From the NCBI GenBank assembly GCA_030432755.1, contig JAUILZ010000005.1:124001-188000 (forward strand): a DNA stretch of 64,000 bases, read 5' to 3'. A model generated the notes under the pieces. That model was not told the origin of the DNA. It did not search any database and saw only the letters and a program-made list of their open reading frames with translations. Below, piece by piece: positions 34,491 to 45,467 of this stretch. A program made the translations under genes and the position numbers. The number at the start of each line of letters is the position of its first letter. Within the stretch, counting starts at the first letter, position 1. This stretch comes from Gammaproteobacteria bacterium. GTDB lineage: Bacteria > Pseudomonadota > Gammaproteobacteria > Arenicellales > Poriferihabitantaceae.

Positions 34491-35423
34491 ATGCGATTTC
34501 CCGGTGATGGCACCCTGCTCATCGCGGGCGCCGGCGGTTTCATCGGTCGCGCCCTGGCGGAACGCGCCGTCAGCAGGGGAATCACGGTGACCGGCCTGGT
34601 GCGCCGGGCGGATCCCGCGGGCGGGCCTGCCGGGGCGGAACTGCTGGAGGCGGACCTCACCGATCGCGCATCCCTGGACGCGGCGCTCGGTGGCCGGTGC
34701 TTTGACTACGTGATCAACCTGGCAGGCCACATCGATCACAGCGGTTTTTTCTCTGGCGGGCGCGCGATCATCACGCAGCACTTCACCGGCCTGATGAACC
34801 TGCTCGAAGCCACCCGGCACGATGCGCTCAGGGGATTCGTCCAGGTCGGAAGCAGCGACGAATACGGCGACGCGGCGGCGCCACAGCATGAATCGATGCG
34901 CGAGGCGCCGATTTCTCCCTACGCCGCGGCCAAGACCGCTGCCGGCCATCTCGTTTCCATGCTGTGGCGCAACGAGGGCTTCCCCGGCAAGGTGGCAAGG
35001 CTGTTCCTGGTCTACGGAGCAGGCCAGTCCGCCTCCCGCTTCATTCCCCAGTTGGTGCGGGGGGCCCTGGGCGAAGAGCGCTTCGCGGTGTCGGCGGGAG
35101 CACAGCAGCGGGACTTCTGTTACGTGGACGACATCGCGGACGGGCTTCTCGCACTGCTTCACTGCGAAAGCGCGAATGGCCTGTGCGTCAATCTCGGCTC
35201 GGGTACCCCGGTGACGGTGCGCGAAGTCATCGAACGGGTAGTCGCCATGACCGGAACGGGAACCCCCGATTGGGGACGTGTTCCCTACCGCGCGGGAGAG
35301 AACATGGCCCTCGTTGCCGATATTGCCCGCGCCAGGGCCCTGTTTGGCTGGGAGCCGGCCACGACACTCGATGATGGTCTCGCGCGCACCGTTGACTGGT
35401 ACCGGCGGGCATTCGCTTCCTGA
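34491..35423 (+). CDS. NAD-dependent epimerase/reductase (extended SDR)
   Basis: A 310-residue extended SDR with LLIAGAGGFIGRALAERAV at the cofactor site, a serine in QVGSSDEYGD, the catalytic pair in ISPYAAAKTAAGHL, and DFCYVDDIADGLLALLH near the C-terminus. Placed after rfbF and the cupin, it could reduce or epimerise a CDP-4-keto-6-deoxyhexose, giving a 6-deoxyhexose end product; GDP-linked substrates from gmd are an alternative. The ATG at 34491 is preferred; a GTG three bases upstream is also possible. A 40-base gap separates it from rfbF and two bases separate it from the next gene. Confidence 0.85.
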   Translation: MRFPGDGTLLIAGAGGFIGRALAERAVSRGITVTGLVRRADPAGGPAGAELLEADLTDRASLDAALGGRCFDYVINLAGHIDHSGFFSGGRAIITQHFTGLMNLLEATRHDALRGFVQVGSSDEYGDAAAPQHESMREAPISPYAAAKTAAGHLVSMLWRNEGFPGKVARLFLVYGAGQSASRFIPQLVRGALGEERFAVSAGAQQRDFCYVDDIADGLLALLHCESANGLCVNLGSGTPVTVREVIERVVAMTGTGTPDWGRVPYRAGENMALVADIARARALFGWEPATTLDDGLARTVDWYRRAFAS

Positions 35424-35425
35424 CG

Positions 35426-36220
35426 ATGTACCGCTTCGACGAACTCGTTGCACTCTACCGCGCGATGCCGGTTCCACGGGGCGCGGTGATCACCGTGAAG
35501 TCCGACCTGCTGGCGCTCGGCCGCTACGAGACGGCGCGCAAGGAAGCCATCCTGCAAGCGCACCTGGACGCCATCGACGCGGCGTTCGACCTTGGGCGCG
35601 CAACGCTGGTGGCGGCCACCAGCACCGCCCAGCTATGCGAGACCGACATCCCCTACGACCATGAGCACACACCGAGCAACGTGGGCATATTCAGCGACTT
35701 CGTGCGACGCCGGCCAGGCGCGCTCCGCAGCTTCCACGCGTTCGAGTCCTACGCCGCCCTTGGTGCCGATGCCGGGTCCATCTGCGCGGACGTGTCACCG
35801 GTATCCTACGGCTGCGAATCGCCGGAGGATCGACTGGTGCGCGCCGGGGCCTGGTGCATCGTGATCGGCGCCGATCCGATTCGCTGTTGCTCCACCATCC
35901 ACTACCTCGAGCACGTGGTCGGGGTGCCCTACCGATACATCCGCGAATACGACCACCCGGTGATCCGTGACGGGGTGAAGTCCGTCCAGCGGTTCTACCG
36001 CAACCCCTGGTACCAGCAGTCGGATATCCGCAAGGACACGACCCGGTTCTTCGAGCGCATGGCGGCCCGCGGCTTCCATATCGAGCGCTATCCCCTCGGC
36101 GCCGGTGCGATCAGCCTGTACCCGCTGGCCGATCTCTACCGCGAGGGTGTTCGCACGCTGCATGAGGACCCCTATCTCTGCCTTGCGCATACGCCCACAA
36201 TCCAACCCTGGAGACACTAG
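35426..36220 (+). CDS. AAC(3)-like sugar N-acyltransferase
   Basis: A 264-residue member of the antibiotic N-acetyltransferase AAC(3) superfamily. The landmarks STIHYLEHVVGVPYRYIREY, SPVSYGCESPEDRLVRAGA and DFVRRRPGALRSFHAFESYA correspond to the AAC(3) acceptor and CoA-binding regions. In polysaccharide loci such enzymes acylate amino sugars and do not confer antibiotic resistance. An ACP gene follows 27 bases downstream, so the donor may be an acyl-ACP rather than acetyl-CoA. It is a candidate for the missing PseH-type N-acyltransferase of the pseudaminic acid set that follows; this is inference. Confidence 0.85.
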   Translation: MYRFDELVALYRAMPVPRGAVITVKSDLLALGRYETARKEAILQAHLDAIDAAFDLGRATLVAATSTAQLCETDIPYDHEHTPSNVGIFSDFVRRRPGALRSFHAFESYAALGADAGSICADVSPVSYGCESPEDRLVRAGAWCIVIGADPIRCCSTIHYLEHVVGVPYRYIREYDHPVIRDGVKSVQRFYRNPWYQQSDIRKDTTRFFERMAARGFHIERYPLGAGAISLYPLADLYREGVRTLHEDPYLCLAHTPTIQPWRH

Positions 36221-36247
36221 CTCCGGACATCAGCAGCGCACCCAACC

Positions 36248-36496
36248 ATGAAAACTGTTACCAGAGAAAAACTGATCGACGTCATCTGCGAAAGCGGCGA
36301 CGGCGAGGGCCGGGAAGCGATCAGTAACAACACGGACTTTGTCGAGGTTCCAATGGATTCTCTCGATATCATGGCCGCCTTCCAGGCGGTCGAAGACGCG
36401 TTCGGCGCGAGCATCCCCGACGAGGTGATGCCCGAACTGCGCAATCTCCAGGATCTCGTGGCATATCTCGGAACCCAGGACATCAGCGTCACCTGA
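36248..36496 (+). CDS. Acyl carrier protein (second)
   Basis: An 82-residue acyl carrier protein with the phosphopantetheine serine in VPMDSLDIMAAFQAV (Ser38), an acidic recognition helix (VEDAFGASIPDEV), and a C-terminal helix LRNLQDLVAYLG. It is unlike the ACP at 19366 in sequence around the serine, so the two are not recent duplicates. Its neighbours are an AAC(3)-like acyltransferase upstream and, further on, a KAS III enzyme at 51183, so it may deliver a short acyl chain such as 3-hydroxybutyryl to an amino sugar. That pathway is inferred. Confidence 0.88.
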   Translation: MKTVTREKLIDVICESGDGEGREAISNNTDFVEVPMDSLDIMAAFQAVEDAFGASIPDEVMPELRNLQDLVAYLGTQDISVT

Positions 36497-36518
36497 CCCG
36501 TACGAGAGAGACTCCAAC

Positions 36519-37343
36519 GTGGCGAGCCCCCGGGTTTCCGTGCTGATGAACTGTTACAACGGCGCGCGCTTCATCGGCGAGAGCATTCGCTCCGTGCTGG
36601 ACCAGACTTTCGGCGATTTCGAACTGCTGGTCTGGGACAACCGCTCCACTGACGACAGCGCCACCATCGTCCGGGAGTTCGACGATGCGCGCATCCGCTA
36701 TCACCTGGCGCCAAAGCACACCACGCTGGCCGAAGCGAGGCGCCAGGCCTTCGCGCTTCTCCGCGGGGAATGGATCGCCATTCTCGACGTCGACGACCTG
36801 TGGCATCCCGACAAGCTCCGGCGGCAGATGGATCTCGCGGCCGAGCATCCGGAGGCGGGCTTCATATACTGCGGGACGCGCATCCTGGCGACGGGAGATG
36901 TGGACGGCCACAACCTGCCGTTCGACGTGGTCGGCGACGACCTGCCGCAGGGCGACATTTACCGCCGCCTGTTGCGCGGCAACTATATCGCCATCTGCTC
37001 ACTCCTGATCCACCGGGAGCGCCTCGCGGCACTCGGGGGGTTTTCGGGGCACTACCCGGTGATGGAGGACTACTGGACTACGCTCAACCTGGCGCGCCGG
37101 CATCCGGCCTACGCGGTTCCCGCCATCCTGTGCGACTACCGCCTGCACGACTCCAACGCGTCCCAGGGCGGGCCGCTGGACAATTTCGAGGACCTGCGGA
37201 TCGTACGCGAACTGTTTCCCGACCGGGGCGCGATGCTGGCCGCGCTCCGCATCGTCCTGCGGCACGTGAAAAAGTGCATTCGTCACCGGCAAGCTCCGCA
37301 ACTGGCGGACCTGGGGCGGGCGTTGCAGCAACCGGGTGGCTAA
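36519..37343 (+). CDS. GT2 glycosyltransferase (A)
   Basis: A 274-residue GT-A fold glycosyltransferase, inverting family 2: VSVLMNCYNGARFIGESIRS at the start, LLVWDNRSTDDSA, the DxD-type metal site in AILDVDDLWHPDKL, and a C-terminal acceptor region with PVMEDYWTTLNLARR. Cytosolic, adding one sugar of the repeat unit to the lipid-linked intermediate. Start is a GTG at 36519 with GAGAG upstream. Donor and acceptor are unknown. It is separated by about 20 bases on both sides from the ACP and pseB genes. Confidence 0.9.
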   Translation: MASPRVSVLMNCYNGARFIGESIRSVLDQTFGDFELLVWDNRSTDDSATIVREFDDARIRYHLAPKHTTLAEARRQAFALLRGEWIAILDVDDLWHPDKLRRQMDLAAEHPEAGFIYCGTRILATGDVDGHNLPFDVVGDDLPQGDIYRRLLRGNYIAICSLLIHRERLAALGGFSGHYPVMEDYWTTLNLARRHPAYAVPAILCDYRLHDSNASQGGPLDNFEDLRIVRELFPDRGAMLAALRIVLRHVKKCIRHRQAPQLADLGRALQQPGG

Positions 37344-39550
<2,207 letters not shown>

Positions 39551-39579
39551 CGCGACTTCCCGCCGCCGGGGAACACGCC

Positions 39580-41295
39580 ATGACCCGCGAGACGGTGCTG
39601 CCACCGGAGCCCGTCGAGCCCGTGGCGGAACTCGATCTGCGCGCGGCCGGCAGACGCCCGGGCGGGATCGGCGCGCTCTACGACCGAATCGCATTCGAGA
39701 CCCGTGCGCCTTATGCGCGCTGGATCGGCGAACTTGGCGCGGCGGTGGACGACCGCCTGGACTGGTGGCTCGAAAGCGCCGCGACCCGCAACCCGGTGTT
39801 CAGCGGGCTGTATCACCAGGTCGTCTCGCTTCTCCTGTTGCGCGCGTTGATCGATGCAGGGCATTGCCCGCGTGCGATCCGTGTTGACACCGCCGCCATG
39901 GCCGCGCTGGCGCATGGGGAACTGACCGACCGCACCGTGCGGGTAACGGGGCCATCTGCTTTCAAATGGCTGGACGGCCGCGCGCGCAGCCTGCTGTCGC
40001 CGCTGCGCTCGATCTGGCGCCTGACCCGGGAATGGCGCGCCGCCAGGGGTGCGGCGACGCGGGCTCCCCTGCCCGCGGATGCGATCCTGGTGGACACCTT
40101 CGCCATTCCGGGATATGTCGAGCGCGATCGCTATTACCCGGGCCTGCTGGAGCAGGCGGGCGCGGCGCGTGACCGGCTGCGCTTCGTACCCCAGTTCTTC
40201 AACATGACGCCGGCGCAGATCCGCGAGAGCGCCGGACAGCTGGGCGCGGATCGCTACCTGGTGAAGGAAGCCTGGCTCGGTTGGCAGGACCTCGCCTGGT
40301 GCTTCGGTCACCTGTTTCGCCTGCACCGCGCTCTTCCGGCGCGCGCCACATTCCGCGGCCTGGAGCTGGCCGGCCTCGTCCGCGAGGACGTCCACCGGCG
40401 GCTGGGTTTCCGCTGCGCCGTGCGCGGACTGATGAACTACCGCTTCGCCCGCGCTCTTCACGAAGCCGGCGCGCGTCCGTCGCTGGTGGTCGACTGGTTC
40501 GAGAACCACCCCATGGATCGCGGCTGGAACGCCGGATTCAATCGCTGGTTCGACTCAGTGCCACGCGCGGGATATACCGGTTTCTACCCCGCGGGAATGT
40601 CCTACCGCCCCACGGAGGGCGAACGCCGGGCTGGAATCCTGCCGCCACGCTTCCTCCTTATCGGCGAGGGCTTCTGCGCCGACATGGGGGAATTCCTCGC
40701 GGACTGCCCGTGGTCGCCGGCGCCGGCCTTTCGCTACCCGGAGTGGTCCGCCGCCAGGGAAACTTGCAAAAACGATGCGGACGGAACGGACCGGATCCTC
40801 GTAGCAATGCCCTACTACGAGGCCATGTGTGTGGCGGTGCTGGAGTCGGTGGCACGCATCCAGGCGCTGCGCCCGGACTGGTATTTCGTCATCAAGGCCC
40901 ATCCCGCGACGCCGCTGGCGCGATTCCCCGAAGCCACCACGGTGCTCGCGGGCAACGCCGAAGAAAGCGGCGATGCGCTGAGTGCCTGGCTGCCGCGTTG
41001 CGCGGCCATGATCACCGGGGCCCAGGCCTCCACGATCCTCGAATCCGCGGCTCTCGGCGTACCGGCAGTGATCATCCACGTGCCGGGATCGACGGCGGAA
41101 GTGTCGATCCCCTCGGTCATGCCACCTGCGCTGGTGCAGGTCTGCACCGACGGCGACGGAGCCACGACCGCCCTTGACGCCATGCTCGATCCATCCCAGC
41201 CGGCAAGCGCGCGCATGGCGATGGCGCGGGATTTTCGCGAGCGCTGCTTCACCGCGGTAAACCCGGACACCGTGGCCGCGATGCTCGCGGCCTGA
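39580..41295 (+). CDS. Uncharacterised GT-B-like surface polysaccharide protein (B)
   Basis: A 571-residue protein of unknown family. It has no signal peptide. The last third shows a GT-B-like nucleotide-binding half: ILVAMPYYEAMCVAVLES, WYFVIKAHPATPLARF, CAAMITGAQASTILESAALG and VPAVIIHVPG, resembling protein A at 32051 and protein C at 54410 in arrangement. The N-terminal two thirds are rich in Arg and Trp and have VVDWFENHPMDRGWNAGFN. It may be one of the large surface-carbohydrate biosynthesis proteins seen in Leptospira-type O-antigen loci (weak resemblance from memory). ATG 39580 is chosen; a TTG at 39547 overlaps the pseC stop. Confidence 0.65.
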   Translation: MTRETVLPPEPVEPVAELDLRAAGRRPGGIGALYDRIAFETRAPYARWIGELGAAVDDRLDWWLESAATRNPVFSGLYHQVVSLLLLRALIDAGHCPRAIRVDTAAMAALAHGELTDRTVRVTGPSAFKWLDGRARSLLSPLRSIWRLTREWRAARGAATRAPLPADAILVDTFAIPGYVERDRYYPGLLEQAGAARDRLRFVPQFFNMTPAQIRESAGQLGADRYLVKEAWLGWQDLAWCFGHLFRLHRALPARATFRGLELAGLVREDVHRRLGFRCAVRGLMNYRFARALHEAGARPSLVVDWFENHPMDRGWNAGFNRWFDSVPRAGYTGFYPAGMSYRPTEGERRAGILPPRFLLIGEGFCADMGEFLADCPWSPAPAFRYPEWSAARETCKNDADGTDRILVAMPYYEAMCVAVLESVARIQALRPDWYFVIKAHPATPLARFPEATTVLAGNAEESGDALSAWLPRCAAMITGAQASTILESAALGVPAVIIHVPGSTAEVSIPSVMPPALVQVCTDGDGATTALDAMLDPSQPASARMAMARDFRERCFTAVNPDTVAAMLAA

Positions 41296-41324
41296 CAGTA
41301 TTTATTTCAGACAGTAACCCAGGC

Positions 41325-42932
41325 ATGACCAAGATACTCGACTGCACGCTGCGCGACGGCGGCTACTATAACGACTGGCATTTCCCGCTGCAGACGGCCA
41401 GGCAGACCGTGGAAAGCCTGGTGGACGCCGGCGTGGATATCATCGAGATCGGCCTCAAGTCCGCCTTCGACGACGAATGCTCCGGGTTGTTCAAGTATTG
41501 CAACGAGGACTATCTCGACTTCCTCGGCGATTTCCCCGACGCCACGTTCTCGTTCATGCTCAACGTCAAGGAGTTCGTCCGCGACGACAAGCTCGACGAG
41601 CAGGCCCTGGACCGCATCATCCGCCCCGCGGAAGAATCCCACTTCGGGGTTTGCCGGCTTGCGGCGCATTACGCCGACTTCGAACTGGTGCCGGAATTCG
41701 TCCGCTACTTCCGCGGCGAGGGTTACCAGGTCGGGGTCAACCTGATGGGGATCTCCCTGCTGGACGAGGAGCGCATCGCGCACGCGATGTCCATCGTCAA
41801 TGGCATGAAGCCCGACGTGTTCTATGTCGCCGACTCCTTCGGTTCGATGCTGCCCGAGGATGTCTCGTCGCTGGTCGGACTGCTGCGAAAGCACTATGCG
41901 GGACCGCTCGGCATCCATACCCACGACAACCAGGGGCTTGCCTTCGCCAACACCCTGCGCGCACTGGACGAGGGGGTGGAGTACATCGACGCCACCCTCA
42001 CCGGCATGGGTCGCGGCGCCGGCAACCTGTCCACCGAGCAGATCCTGCTCTGGCTGCAGAATCGCGGCGCCGATCGCGCGCGCTACCACTCCAGCCGCGT
42101 CCTCGACATCATCCACGACTTCTTCCAGCCGATGAAGGACCATTACCGCTGGGGGTTCAACTACGTCTACATGATGAGCGGACTCAGCAACATCCATCCG
42201 CTGTACTGCATGGACCTCTGCGACGGCGGGCGCTTCCCGATGTCCGAGATCAGTGCGATCCTCGGCAACATCCCCGGTGAACGCCGCGCCAGTTTCAGCC
42301 GCGGCGCGCTGGCCGACGCGATCAACGCCACCCCGCGCTCGATGGCGGGGCAGGGTAAAGATCTGCCGTTGTTCGATCTTTCGAGCGAACCCGCCGACGG
42401 TTCCGCCTGCCTGGTGGTCGCCACGGGGCCCGACATCCGTCACTACCGCGAGGCAGTGGGCAATCTCCTCAGACGCCGCGGACTACCGGTGATCGAATGC
42501 AATGACAGCGAGATCCTGGCGGATTTTCCGGAGCGCATCGGCGTGGTGTTGAACGGCATGCGGCTCGCGGAGATCGCGCGCGAGAAGAGCGGCCTGCCGC
42601 GGCGGATCATCACCGGCGAGCGGCGCTTCGAACGGCCCATCGCCACCACCCTGGAGCATTTCCCCTGCCGCATCGGCGAACACGCGATCGCCCCGGATGG
42701 GCTCACCGTGCCGGACTTCGAGGCCGGCCAGTACGCCATTTCCATGGCGCTGGCGCTGGGCTACCGGCAGATCCATCTTGCCGGCTTCAGCGGCTACGAG
42801 GACGCGCAACGCAACGGTCCCATGAACCGCTACTTCGAAACAGTGCAGGCGATGCCGGAAAAGCCGCGCTTGATTGCCGTGACCCCGACCCGCTACAGCG
42901 GTCTCGAGCAACGCTCTCTCTTTACCCTCTGA
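41325..42932 (+). CDS. DRE-TIM aldolase fused to GT42/DUF115-like domain
   Basis: A 535-residue two-domain protein. Residues 1-300 are a DRE-TIM metallolyase barrel like 4-hydroxy-2-oxovalerate aldolase: LDCTLRDGGYYNDW (divalent metal and catalytic Asp/Arg), IIEIGLKSAF, GIHTHDNQGLAFANTL and GMGRGAGNLSTEQ. Residues 340-535 form a second Rossmann-type domain, CLVVATGPDIRHYREA and AISMALALGYRQIHLAGFSG, resembling GT42 sialyltransferase or DUF115/MptE-like proteins. The barrel could condense pyruvate with a sugar aldehyde to make an ulosonic acid, and the neighbouring KdsB-like and HAD genes would activate and dephosphorylate it. The second domain could transfer it. All three steps are inference. 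Confidence 0.82.
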   Translation: MTKILDCTLRDGGYYNDWHFPLQTARQTVESLVDAGVDIIEIGLKSAFDDECSGLFKYCNEDYLDFLGDFPDATFSFMLNVKEFVRDDKLDEQALDRIIRPAEESHFGVCRLAAHYADFELVPEFVRYFRGEGYQVGVNLMGISLLDEERIAHAMSIVNGMKPDVFYVADSFGSMLPEDVSSLVGLLRKHYAGPLGIHTHDNQGLAFANTLRALDEGVEYIDATLTGMGRGAGNLSTEQILLWLQNRGADRARYHSSRVLDIIHDFFQPMKDHYRWGFNYVYMMSGLSNIHPLYCMDLCDGGRFPMSEISAILGNIPGERRASFSRGALADAINATPRSMAGQGKDLPLFDLSSEPADGSACLVVATGPDIRHYREAVGNLLRRRGLPVIECNDSEILADFPERIGVVLNGMRLAEIAREKSGLPRRIITGERRFERPIATTLEHFPCRIGEHAIAPDGLTVPDFEAGQYAISMALALGYRQIHLAGFSGYEDAQRNGPMNRYFETVQAMPEKPRLIAVTPTRYSGLEQRSLFTL

Positions 42933-42934
42933 CC

Positions 42935-43693
42935 ATGGGCCGTATCGTCGCCATCATCCCCTCGCGGCTCGAGTCGAACCGGGTCGCGCGCAAGCCGCTG
43001 GCGGACATCCTCGGCATGCCCATGGTGGCCCATGTCTACCACCGGGCAATGCAGTCGCCGATCGTGGACGAGGTCCTGGTCGCCACCGACAGCGAGGAGG
43101 TGAAAGACGCGGTGGAGCGCTGGGGCGGCCAAGCGGTGCTCACCAGCACTTCGCATCGCAACGGCACCGAGCGCCTCGCGGAAGCCTCGCGTGACATGGA
43201 CGCGGAATACGTGGTGCTGGTGAACGGCGACGAGGCGCTGCTCAACCCCGAATACATCGAGACGAGCTACCGCGCACTGGTGGAATCGGACGCGGAGGCG
43301 TCGATCCTGGTCAACCCGTTCCACCGCGTGGACAGCCCGTCGGACTTCAAGGTGGTGCTCAACCTGAAGAACGAGGTGATGTATATCTCCCGCGGCGACA
43401 TTCCCTGCGACGCGCGCAACCCGGTGGAGCATCGACTCAAGGCGTATCACATCATGACCTTCCGGCGGGAATTCCTCGGCGTCTACGCTTCCCTCGACAA
43501 GTCGCCGATGGAATCCATCGAGGACCACGAGCACTTGCGCATCATCGAGAACGGCTACAAGCTGGTGGCCGCGCGGGTCGAGTCCACCGCGGTGAGCGTG
43601 GACACCCCGGCGGATCTCGAATTTACCCGCGAGCAGATGCCTGGCGATCCGTACTTCGCCCGTTACCGTCACCTGCTCAATGATGCCCGTTGA
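42935..43693 (+). CDS. KdsB-like 3-deoxy-ulosonate cytidylyltransferase (CMP-sugar synthetase 2)
   Basis: Activates a 3-deoxy-ulosonic acid with CTP. The 252-residue protein has the KdsB pattern: IVAIIPSRLESNRVARKPLA, MVAHVYHRA, VLVATDSEEV, TSHRNGTERLAEAS and VLVNGDEALLNPE, then HIMTFRREFLGVYAS and ESIEDHEHLRIIENGYKLV. Canonical KdsB enzymes read VQGDEPLI where this protein has VLVNGDEALL and are usually unlinked from polysaccharide operons, so this is more likely a pathway-specific paralogue for the aldolase product than the housekeeping Kdo enzyme. It starts 2 bases after the aldolase stop and overlaps the HAD gene by 14 bases. Confidence 0.9.
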   Translation: MGRIVAIIPSRLESNRVARKPLADILGMPMVAHVYHRAMQSPIVDEVLVATDSEEVKDAVERWGGQAVLTSTSHRNGTERLAEASRDMDAEYVVLVNGDEALLNPEYIETSYRALVESDAEASILVNPFHRVDSPSDFKVVLNLKNEVMYISRGDIPCDARNPVEHRLKAYHIMTFRREFLGVYASLDKSPMESIEDHEHLRIIENGYKLVAARVESTAVSVDTPADLEFTREQMPGDPYFARYRHLLNDAR

Positions 43694-44354
43694 ATTACCC
43701 GACCCGGGCGCCTACCCGGTCATCGTACTGGACTGCGACGGCGTCATCCTCGACTCCAACCGGCTCAAGTCCGAGGCCATGGAAGAGGCGGTAGGGGACT
43801 ATGACGAAGCACTGGTGAAGCGCTTCGTCCGCTATCACCAGGAGCATGGTGGCATCAGCCGCTACGAAAAGTTCGAGACCTTCCTGCGCGACATGGCGGG
43901 CGACTGGTCGCCGGAGAACTACGACAACCTCTTGCAGCGTCTTTCGCGGATCGTGCGTGAGAAACTGCTGGCGGTGCCTTTCACCCCGGGGGCGGAGGAC
44001 TTCCTCGCGCGCGCTTCGGAATCCGCCACGCTGTATATCGTCTCCGGCGGCGACCAGGAGGAGCTCCGCTGGGTGTTCGCGCGACGCGGCGCGGCGCGCT
44101 GGTTCGAGGCAATCCTCGGCAGCCCCACCGACAAGCGCAGTCACTGCGAAAGCATTCGCCAGACGCTCGAGCCGGATGAAAGGGTCCTGTTCGTCGGCGA
44201 CAGCCGGCTCGACCACGAGGCCGCGTCTGACAGCGGCTTCGACTTCCTCTTTCTCAGCGGCTGCACCGAGTTCGACGGTTGGCGCGCATACTGCGACGAA
44301 CACAGCCTGCCTCACGTCCCCGATTTCAACGCCCTGGCGTCCGCATGTAGATGA
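43680..44354 (+). CDS. HAD-family phosphatase
   Basis: A 224-residue HAD hydrolase with motif I VIVLDCDGVILDSN (nucleophile Asp and general acid Asp), a helical cap, a serine-bearing motif II YIVSGGDQEELRWVF, the lysine TDKRSHCESIRQ and motif IV VGDSRLDHEAASDSGFDF. In linked position to the aldolase and KdsB-like genes, it could dephosphorylate an ulosonic acid 8/9-phosphate before CMP activation, as KdsC or the Kdn phosphatase do. The start at 43680 (ATGATG) overlaps the previous gene. The stop overlaps rfbG by 4 bases. Confidence 0.88.
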   Translation: MMPVELPDPGAYPVIVLDCDGVILDSNRLKSEAMEEAVGDYDEALVKRFVRYHQEHGGISRYEKFETFLRDMAGDWSPENYDNLLQRLSRIVREKLLAVPFTPGAEDFLARASESATLYIVSGGDQEELRWVFARRGAARWFEAILGSPTDKRSHCESIRQTLEPDERVLFVGDSRLDHEAASDSGFDFLFLSGCTEFDGWRAYCDEHSLPHVPDFNALASACR

Positions 44355-45454
44355 ATTCCTCCGACCACCTCGAGCGCTGTTTCGCCGGGCGTACCGTCCT
44401 CGTCACCGGCCATACCGGGTTCAAGGGATCCTGGCTGAGTCACTGGCTGCATGGACTCGGCGCCCGCGTGGTGGGCCTTTCCGATCGCGTCCCCACAGAA
44501 CCCGCCAACTTCGAGGCGAGCGCGATTGCCGGGCTGCTGGACGATCACCGCTGCGACCTCGCGGACCGCGAAGCGGTGGCGCGCATCGTCGCCGACGCGC
44601 GCCCGGACTTCGTCTTCCACCTCGCCGCCCAGGCGCTGGTGCGCGACTCCTACGCGCGCCCGGTGGAAACCCTGATGACCAATATCATGGGCACCGCCCA
44701 TGTACTGGATGCGCTCAGGCAACTGGACCAGGACTGCGTGGCCTTGCTGATCACCAGCGACAAGTGCTACGACAACATCGAATGGGAATGGGGCTACCGC
44801 GAGAACGACCGCCTCGGCGGCAAGGATCCCTACAGCGCCTCCAAGGGCGGCGCGGAACTGGTGATCCGTACCTTCGTCGAGTCCTGGCTGCGGGAGTCCC
44901 CGATAAGGGTGGGTGTCGCGCGCGCCGGCAATGTCATCGGCGGCGGCGACTGGGCGGCCAACCGGCTGGTGCCGGACTGCATCCGCGCCTGGTCCAGGGA
45001 CGAGACCGTGCGCATCCACAACCCCGCGGCGACCCGGCCGTGGCAACTCGTGCTCGAACCGCTGGGCGGCTACCTCGCCCTCGCCATGGCGCTGGCGGAA
45101 TCCCCGGCGCTCGATGGCGAGGCGTTCAACTTCGGCCCGCTGGCGGAGAACGACTACTCCGTCGAGGCGCTCATCGAGGCGATGCGCGAACACTGGGATC
45201 ACGTGCACTGGGAACGGGCGCCCGACGCGGTGGACAAGGTGTACGAGGCGGGCCTTCTGAAGCTCAACTGCGACAAGGCGCTGCATCACCTGGGCTGGCG
45301 TCCCACCTATGGTTTCCATGAGACCGTGGCCGCGACCATGGACTGGTACCGGCGTTTCTATACCGGGGAAGGGAACATGCAGGACTTTGGCCGCGCGCAG
45401 ATCGACGCCTACCGGGAGACGGCGCGCAGTCGCGGCATCGCCTGGGCTCTCTGA
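44351..45454 (+). CDS. rfbG: CDP-glucose 4,6-dehydratase
   Basis: Converts CDP-glucose to CDP-4-keto-6-deoxyglucose. The 367-residue SDR has the cofactor motif LVTGHTGFKGSWLSHWLHG, FHLAAQALVRDSYARPVET, ITSDKCYDNIEWEWGYREN, the YSASK catalytic pair in DPYSASKGGAELV, and VARAGNVIGGGDWAANRLVPD, all diagnostic of RfbG. Its partner rfbF is 10 kb upstream. No RfbH-type 3-dehydrase was seen in the window, so the product is more likely a 6-deoxyhexose than a 3,6-dideoxyhexose, with the cupin (33226) and SDR (34491) as candidate later enzymes. Confidence 0.95.
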   Translation: MNSSDHLERCFAGRTVLVTGHTGFKGSWLSHWLHGLGARVVGLSDRVPTEPANFEASAIAGLLDDHRCDLADREAVARIVADARPDFVFHLAAQALVRDSYARPVETLMTNIMGTAHVLDALRQLDQDCVALLITSDKCYDNIEWEWGYRENDRLGGKDPYSASKGGAELVIRTFVESWLRESPIRVGVARAGNVIGGGDWAANRLVPDCIRAWSRDETVRIHNPAATRPWQLVLEPLGGYLALAMALAESPALDGEAFNFGPLAENDYSVEALIEAMREHWDHVHWERAPDAVDKVYEAGLLKLNCDKALHHLGWRPTYGFHETVAATMDWYRRFYTGEGNMQDFGRAQIDAYRETARSRGIAWAL

Positions 45455-45467
45455 GCGCGAAAGCGGC

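Noticed and set aside
35426..36220. Aminoglycoside resistance gene (AAC(3) resemblance)
   Set aside because: The setting among O-antigen genes, beside an ACP, makes sugar acylation far more likely than drug resistance.
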